Assembly: GCA_964035795.1 (NCBI GenBank)
Contig: OZ038320.1
Location: forward strand, 11,630,118 to 11,694,117
Source: Pterobdella sp. o SKG-2022
Taxonomy: Eukaryota > Annelida > Clitellata > Hirudinida > Piscicolidae
DNA: 64,000 nucleotides
Reading direction: 5' to 3'
Shown piece after piece: positions 58,129-64,000 of the stretch. The number at the start of each line of letters is the position of its first letter. Position 1 is the stretch's first letter. The position numbers were made by a program, and so were the translations under genes. Under the pieces are notes generated by a model. It was not told where the DNA came from, made no database searches, and saw only the letters and a program-made list of their open reading frames with translations.

Positions 58129-58725
58129 ATGGATATACTGATAAATGAGTTAGCACCAAAAAAATATGTTAAAGGACTTGTTAATGATGAACAAAAACAA
58201 ATGAGATACAAGACAATACCTCTTACTAATACAATTAAGAAGAACGTTAGAAGAAATAAAAACGCAAAAACTATAAAAGCAAAAGAAAAAAGGAATTATA
58301 AATTTTTAGAGTTTTCCAAAAATGAAAAAAATTACAGCCTCTACATCCCTTTGCATCAACTTTGGAAAGACTATATGGAGAAGTTGCTTGCTGGCTGTGA
58401 CGACGAAAAAGAAATGGAGAAAAAAGTGAGTAAAGCAGATTTGCATGGATGTCTAATAAGAGTAATTAAATCTAAATGTCCTTTACTGGTTGGAATACAA
58501 GGCATCACTTTGATAGAATCTAAAAACATGTTCAACGTCATTACTAAAGACAATGAGGTCAAAAAAGTTCCCAAATTTAATACAACATTCTCTTTTTTTG
58601 TAAAAGATGTTGAAGTTTTAATCTGTGGAGATAACTTTCGTTACAAAGCAAGTGAAAGAACAGTCAGAAATTTTAAAACAAAACCTTTAATCGAGATTAA
58701 AAATTTCCAAAAATTTGCTGAATAA
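58129..58725 (+). CDS. POP4: RNase P/MRP protein subunit POP4 (Rpp29), 198 aa
   Basis: Nuclear RNA-binding subunit of RNase P and RNase MRP, needed for 5' maturation of tRNAs. Intronless. A lysine/arginine-rich N-terminus (residues 37-56) precedes the family landmarks: L-H-Q-L-W-K-D-Y-M (75-83), SKADLHGCLIRVIKSKCP (101-118), LVGIQGITLIESKNMF (120-135) and the last barrel strands with FRYKASERTVRNFKTKP (170-186). Order, spacing and length (198 versus about 220 in human) fit the Sm-like Rpp29 fold. The ATG at 58129 is the first in frame after AT-rich leader. The stop lies inside GAATAAAA, which could also act as the poly(A) signal. It converges on KDM4 with only 175 bp between the stops. Confidence 0.93.
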   Translation: MDILINELAPKKYVKGLVNDEQKQMRYKTIPLTNTIKKNVRRNKNAKTIKAKEKRNYKFLEFSKNEKNYSLYIPLHQLWKDYMEKLLAGCDDEKEMEKKVSKADLHGCLIRVIKSKCPLLVGIQGITLIESKNMFNVITKDNEVKKVPKFNTTFSFFVKDVEVLICGDNFRYKASERTVRNFKTKPLIEIKNFQKFAE

Positions 58726-58900
58726 AAATTTTTAGACTTTTATTTTCAGTCCTGAAACATGAACACTTGAATTAAAATGTGAGATTGTAGAACAAGTTAT
58801 GGTACAGATTATTAAATAAGAACTAAGATGCAATCCATATAAACAAGGGTGAAAGATAAAAACATCCAGCATGATTAGAAACTTTACAAATAAATAAGGG

Positions 58901-61900
58901 TCAAATAAAAATGAAATCATCATCTCGAATGTATCTAGGTAGTACTTTTCTAGAACGAGGTTCAAGTAGATCAGGCTTTTCAAAGCCAGTCTGGTAAATG
59001 CCTTTAGTGGCTGTGATCATAGACTGCAAAAATATTAGGTCAACTATTGCATATAAAGTTTGATTTAGTTATTCATTGAATCATATTAAGCAAACCAGTT
59101 TGTTTTTCACTCTTTTTGGTAGTGCACAATCTTCAGGCCATACAAACTTCCCACTTAGTTTCACCATTGATCCATCATCAAACTCCACCTAAAAAATTAG
59201 TTGTTCAAACAAAATTCATTAAATTTTAATAAACAAACACCTTAAGAAACAAAAGTATAGATCAACATTGATACATATCCTCAACGCTACCTTTTGTGGT
59301 CTATGGGTTTTCTGTCATCGAAATCTCATTAATTCTACTGTTTCTTGTTCTTGTCACCTTCTTAGAAAAGAAGTTTTTTTTTGATTAATTTACTCTCAAA
59401 CTCTGTCCTGCATTGACTACTGCAACTTACTCTCCAATCAACTTTTCTTAACAAAACTTTAAATGGTACAGCTTGCCTTGTCTTTCACATGTGAGTTTTT
59501 TCATATAACTTCCTTGCTTATTACTCCCTACTAGCTTCCTCTAAAATACAAACTTCAACATAACTCGTCATCTTTCTGAATTAAGTCACCTCTTATTGTC
59601 CTGGTATTAGATCTGCTTCTTACTCTCAACGTAACTCTTGCTAAATCTTTTTTTATATTTTGGTCTTTTCTGCTTCTCTTCATTTTTCCTGCAGTTTTAC
59701 TATTCTTCTCATAAGTTTCAGAAAACTTTAGTCATTTTTAGCAGAACGCTTTTAAACTCTCAGTAAATAGCGCTTTATGAATTAATCAGATCAGCATATG
59801 ACATACTTTGAACACACGGTGCAAATGAAGACCCTTGAAAGATGCCTTATAAATCCTGTTATCAGACCATTTAACCAGGACGTTTGAATCAATAGGAGGG
59901 TAGCTTGTTGAGCTGATCTTATGAGACTGTGGTGTTCATTTGCAAAATGATTTCTACATTGTATAACACCGGTTTAATATTTTTATATTAAATAATTTGA
60001 ATTTTCTATTTCTATATTAAATATTAAAGACAAAGGGTCTATTATGTTACCATTATATTTTCAATAGTGATTGATGTTATAACAGAAAGTGTTAGAGAAA
60101 ATTCAATGCATGAAATTTTATATGCAGATGACTTAGTTTTTCTAAGTGACACCCTGTCAGGTTTAAGAGAAAAATGAAGTTTTTTTTGAAGAGACGGGTT
60201 TGAGAATGAATATTTCGTCTTGATAAGTGGTGTAGTACAGGAAATTCAGAAAATTAAAGTAGACCCATGTGGAGTTTGCTGTAAGAGATTGATGGCTAAC
60301 TCGCTAATATGCTCTAAATGTAATTCCTGGATCTATGCTAGGTGTGCAAAGATTCCAAAAGTGTCCACAAAGGATTTCATATGTCTGAAGTCCGTGCTAC
60401 TTTTGCACTTAAGGATTTCATATGTCTTAAGTGCAAAAGTAGCACGGACTTCAGTGCAAAACATGTAGAATCTTTATGTGATGGCATTGAGAGTTTTCTG
60501 GCGGTGATTGCGAGACGGCTGTAACTGCATGAATGAGATCAGGCTGGGCGAAGTTTAAGGAATGTAGATGTATTTTATTATCCAGAAGCTTTCTTCTCAA
60601 AATCAAAAAACGAGTTTATGCAAGGTCTTAGACCAAATCGGTTGGATATTCTGAAACGAACAGAAAGGGCCATGGTTAAAGCAATTTTTTGGATAAAATT
60701 TTCAGATAGGCTTCAAAGTAAACTTTAATTGATAGGTTAGGTTTTAAAGAAACTTTAGAGACTACATAAAGCTAGCGGTGTAAGATGGTTTGGTCATGTA
60801 ATGAGGAGGGATGAAAAGAATTTTTTAAGAAAAGCACTCACTTTTAAAATTGATGGTTTAAAAAAGGCTGGCCGAAAGTTAAGTGGAAAAACAAAATAGT
60901 TTCAGAAATTAGTGAAGTTGGCTTGAAAGAGAAAGATGAGTTGGATAGGAAGAAATGGAGCTTAGGTATATATAAAATTGCAGAAAATGTTTTGTAAATG
61001 GAGTAAATCTGGCCACCCTCAATATATGGGAATTAAACGGGATTTAAAATCTTGGTATCTATCTATTATCTACGTTTTTGATTCAATGGTGAACCTGTCT
61101 TTGATAAAGGAATTAGAGTTTCATTGATTAATTTAAACACTTGTGGAAAATTTTCAGTATTTTTAACTAATAATCTTAAAAGTTAAATTAATCGAATATC
61201 TAGATATTTCAAGTTATAATAACATGGTCTAATAAATCTAATAATTGAAACAAATAATCCTTAATAACTCCATACTTGAATATCATGTGGGTAGGTGTCC
61301 TTTGAAACTGAGCCATCTTCAAAGACCACTTCACAAAAGGTTTGCCTGAGAACTTTCTTGATGGTTCCCTTGTAGTAACGATTGTTTCGGTGTTTGGCAA
61401 TGACTCTAGCACCAGGCATTAGTGATGAATGATATTCACTGCTTGCTACAGTTGTTAGTAATGACGAAGATGATGGCTGTGAAGATAGCATGACTGAGGA
61501 TGATGAAGATGATGATGAAAGTTTTGATGGTGTTGTCGTTTTATGTATATGCGTGAGTGGCTTGATAGGCGATTTGTTTTTTTCCTTACTTGGTTCTTTT
61601 TTATAATGCTGCAGGTGAGGATGTTGGGTCAAATTTTTTTTTAAAATGGAAGCAAATCAACTCTATTAAAAGAAATTTTTTTAATTATAATACTATGAGA
61701 GATTTTAACAATAGCTTATGGACAATCTATTTAAAGATAATGATCACAGCATAGAAGCACCTGATGGCAAAACAGTTTGAAACTATTGTTAGAGGTTTCA
61801 AAGTGAAAGTGACTCAATTGGGCACAAGTGACATGGAACATAGATCTACATTGGGAGTGGCTGCATTTTATTGTCATGTCTTGAAACCTTTCAAGAGGCT

Positions 61901-64000
61901 TTGGCTTTTTTGTACATTCTGAATGGCTGTTCAGAGATTTTTGGAAGTCATTTTTGTTGACTTTTTGTAAGTATTTTTCGTATATCGGTGAGTCCAAGAT
62001 GGGAGTACATATGCTGCATGACGCGGCCTGCACAAATACTCTAATATTATTTTTGAAGTAACATGTATTTAATATTTACACATGAAATTTTATCTATATA
62101 CATGATAAATCAATCGATCAATCAACATAACATTACATAATTAAAAGTAAAAATAAACAACGTATTGAAACAATTAACTGACTAGATCGAGAGATTTTTG
62201 AGATAGAGAAAATGATATGATTTTGGTTCCATCTCCTTCAAACTTGAACTTCTCACCACAAACTAAAGCACAAACCACATGCACCCACACTCCCTTAGTT
62301 TTGTTTTCATTGTCTCTAGCCGTTTTAATTTTTGCTTGTTTCAATGCTCCACCTTTTACTTTACATAAGCAGCAAAATGACTGTGAATAAAATTATTGAA
62401 TATTATAGAAAAAACAAGAAATAACAGTTAATTCAAAGCCCATAGTAAGACACTTAGAAATCATGCGACGTGAATTTTATATCAGAATATAACATTGAAA
62501 CGAATGAGGATTTACTATAGTTGAATCAAAATTTCTTAAGCCTCAATAAATGGTGTTGAAGACACTCTTGCATTATAACAATTTGATAACAGCGTCGTTT
62601 TGTACAGTTTAACTAAAATATATAACTGTAGTAGTACTGATAAGCATTGGAACCTGGTTGTAATCAGAGTGGGAACAGCGGTCACAAGTCCATAGGTTTG
62701 CATTCTTGTATGAGGCGCCATAACAAGCTGCAAAGGTAAGGTATACTATTTTGAAATACACTGATGAAATTTGACTCAAACTTAAGAAATTAATCTGTGA
62801 TGGTGTTTAAACATTATATTTGATTTAAAAATAAAAGTGGAATGCCAAAAAGCTTGAAATTTCATTCAAAATACTTGCTATGTCAATCATGAGCTAAATT
62901 CAATTGAAACTCAGTAACGCGTTGAAGACAATTGACTTACATGAATGGATCTGCAATGAGCACATTTTGCATTTGAGAAGGACATCGGGTTGAGAGGGTG
63001 AATCATCATCCTCATCAGTGAGATCCTCATCACTGCTTTGAGATCTGCTTCGGAAACGTGATGCATGCAAGAGGGGAACAGACTTTTTGGGCTTAGTCTC
63101 ACTCTTTACATCTCCCTGTAGAAGAAAGTATAGCTAAATTCTAATATCATATGTGTATTTAATACCACTCTTGAAATAGAAAACAATCTATCAAATCTGA
63201 ATTGAATGTATTACTACTTTAATGATAGACCATATATTTTTTGGTTATTTCTTCAAAAATGAAGATTTTATGATGAGGTTGTTTTTATCGAAAACCATAA
63301 TTCATTAGACTGATGAACTAACGAATATTTTAGTTTTTAAATAAATTTTTATGTATAAAATCAGCATTTTTGAAAAAACAAACCAAAAACTAATGAAAAT
63401 GAAAAGATACATAAGATGTTTCTGAAAAAATATATATAAGCCGCTGGGTACCTCATTGTCATGGTCTGCCAGTATGGAGCAAATGCTGCAATAAGGTGGT
63501 GAAAGTGATGACATGTGATGAAGATCAAACTCCAAATCGAGAGAGTGAGGCAGCAGGAGGGATAGCAGCTGAGCTGATGATGCTGGTGAAATCCTCTTGA
63601 GTTGTGTGATAATGTTGCTTCCTGGGAGATTTCGTGGAGTAATAGATATCTCACAATAATTCAGTTATTTTTGGCTTACTGTAGCTATCTTGGCTGTCCA
63701 ATTTAAAGCTTGTTTCGTTGGTTTTGATTCTCTGCATTTCAAATTGATTTTAAAAAGCATGAAATATTAATAAATTTCATTCAAATAAGTTTACATCACA
63801 TTAGATATTGAATAATATCAAAACACAGAATATTTTTAAGAGCCCACCTTGTTACTAGTAGATTCGAACTTCCCAGCAGTAGATTCTACTGAATTACTTG
63901 GTACATGCTTCCTTTTTTTACTCCTACTTGAAACAATACTATCATCATCTTCGTCTTCATCAGCTTTCCATTCAGAGTCAGAGGTTCCAGACTCAGAACT
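58901..64000 (-). CDS. KDM4: KDM4/JMJD2 histone demethylase, C-terminal half (5' part beyond window)
   Basis: Reader half of a KDM4 H3K9/K36 demethylase; the JmjN and JmjC catalytic exons lie off the right edge. Minus-strand exons: about 63856-64000 and 63680-63729 (this junction uncertain), then 63452-63649, 62941-63115, 62654-62727, 62183-62380, 61761-62027, 61276-61608, 59807-59926, 59096-59188, 58901-59023. Order: acidic linker; S-P-P-Y-C-S-I-C-S; PHD (KCKMCSLQIHSSCYG, W-T-C-D-R-C); knuckle and extended PHD (CCLCKVKGGALKQ, V-W-V-H-V-V-C-A; then C-S-I-C with an unusually long loop and CSHSQCRSMFHVTCAQ); then double Tudor. The Tudor pair keeps F (C-E-V-V-F-E-D-G) and W, Y (V-K-W-S-D-N-R-I-Y), equivalent to the methyl-lysine cage F932, W967 and Y973 of human KDM4A. 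It ends with P-K-R-V-K-N-K-L and 41 further codons. Transposon fragments sit in two introns. Confidence 0.95.
59280..59790 (+). mobile_element. L2/CR1-like LINE remnant in a KDM4 intron
   Basis: C-I-D-Y-C-N-L-L-S-N-Q-L-F at about 59411-59450 matches the L-D-Y-C-N-S-L-L box. The fragment ends with AATAGCGCTTTATGAATTAA near 59767-59785, an L2-type 3' sequence. It is antisense to KDM4, in the intron that splits the second Tudor domain. Confidence 0.6.
60080..61015 (+). mobile_element. LINE fragment with YADD box and C-terminal zinc finger
   Basis: HEILYADDLVFLSDTLSGLR (about 60109-60170) is the RT catalytic box. VDPCGVCCKRLMANSLICSK follows at about 60258-60320, a CX2C zinc finger continuing N-S-W-I-Y-A-R-C, known from a group of aquatic-invertebrate non-LTR elements. 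The C-terminal part is at 60600-61000 (E-R-A-M-V-K-A-I, ASGVRWFGHVMRRDEKNFLR, then a G-R-K-L stretch). It is broken by frameshifts and by a fold-back mutation at 60385-60454. It lies in the KDM4 intron between the two Tudor exons, antisense to the host gene. Confidence 0.75.
60385..60454. repeat. Perfect inverted repeat (29-bp arms) inside LINE zinc finger
   Basis: CTGAAGTCCGTGCTACTTTT continues to 60413, and its exact reverse complement occupies 60426-60454, with a 12-bp spacer (GATTTCATATGT). The spacer and its flank (AAGGATTTCATATGTCT) also occur just before, at about 60371-60387. Confidence 0.9.

Noticed and set aside
61608..61640. Extending the first KDM4 Tudor exon upstream of the CTGCAG acceptor
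   Set aside because: The upstream frame meets a TGA within about 50 bp, and the CCTCACCTGCAG acceptor restores phase 0 with the previous exon.
1..64000. CRISPR arrays, bacterial operons, riboswitches or replication origins
   Set aside because: No regularly spaced repeats of that type, and the split genes, Pol III units and LINEs show nuclear animal DNA.

Overview
This 64 kb window is animal nuclear DNA. It is AT-rich, its genes are split by short GT-AG introns, and it holds a Pol III tRNA gene, tRNA-derived SINEs and many decayed non-LTR retrotransposons. A complete paramyosin gene points to an invertebrate bilaterian. The paramyosin N-terminus (an F-R-G-x-S-P-T stretch just before the coiled coil) looks more like flatworm and mollusc paramyosins than insect or nematode ones, so I infer a spiralian, with modest confidence. 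There is one 200-N assembly gap at 39942-40141.

Left half (1-33.4 kb): a head-to-tail array, all on the minus strand, of SLC5 sodium/solute symporter genes related to SLC5A6/A8/A12. I could rebuild three genes exon by exon. Copy A starts at 9052 and lacks its last exon at the left edge. Copy B spans 20529-16058 and encodes 636 aa. Copy C spans 33328-26491 and encodes 630 aa. All share the same 15-exon plan and the same intron phases. A broken fourth copy (D, 23.5-24.8 kb) lies between B and C. The copies are mosaic: B and C share about 550 bp that is identical through three introns, while elsewhere A resembles C or A resembles B. Each promoter has a TATA-like box and a T(C/T)AAGTG site. The spaces between and inside the genes are filled by LINE remnants in both orientations, a tRNA-Ile-derived SINE, and hairpin MITEs.

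Middle (33.4-46.5 kb): LINE and SINE debris, a 950-codon intronless lysine/asparagine-rich orphan gene (38787-35935, minus), a broken Tc1/mariner-type transposase next to the gap, and a tRNA-His(GUG) gene with a SINE inserted immediately after its terminator.

Right part (46.5-64 kb): a four-exon rolling stone-like membrane protein (plus), a 15-exon paramyosin (minus, 890 aa), a single-exon POP4/Rpp29 RNase P subunit (plus), and the 3' part of a KDM4 histone demethylase (minus) with PHD, zinc-knuckle, extended PHD and double Tudor domains. Its JmjN/JmjC exons lie beyond the right edge. POP4 and KDM4 converge with 175 bp between stop codons.

The most interesting items are the gene-converted transporter array with its shared promoter module and its GC-AG intron, the hairpin MITE families, the SINE/tRNA cluster, a fold-back mutation inside a LINE zinc finger, and the orphan protein carrying several PP1-docking-like motifs.
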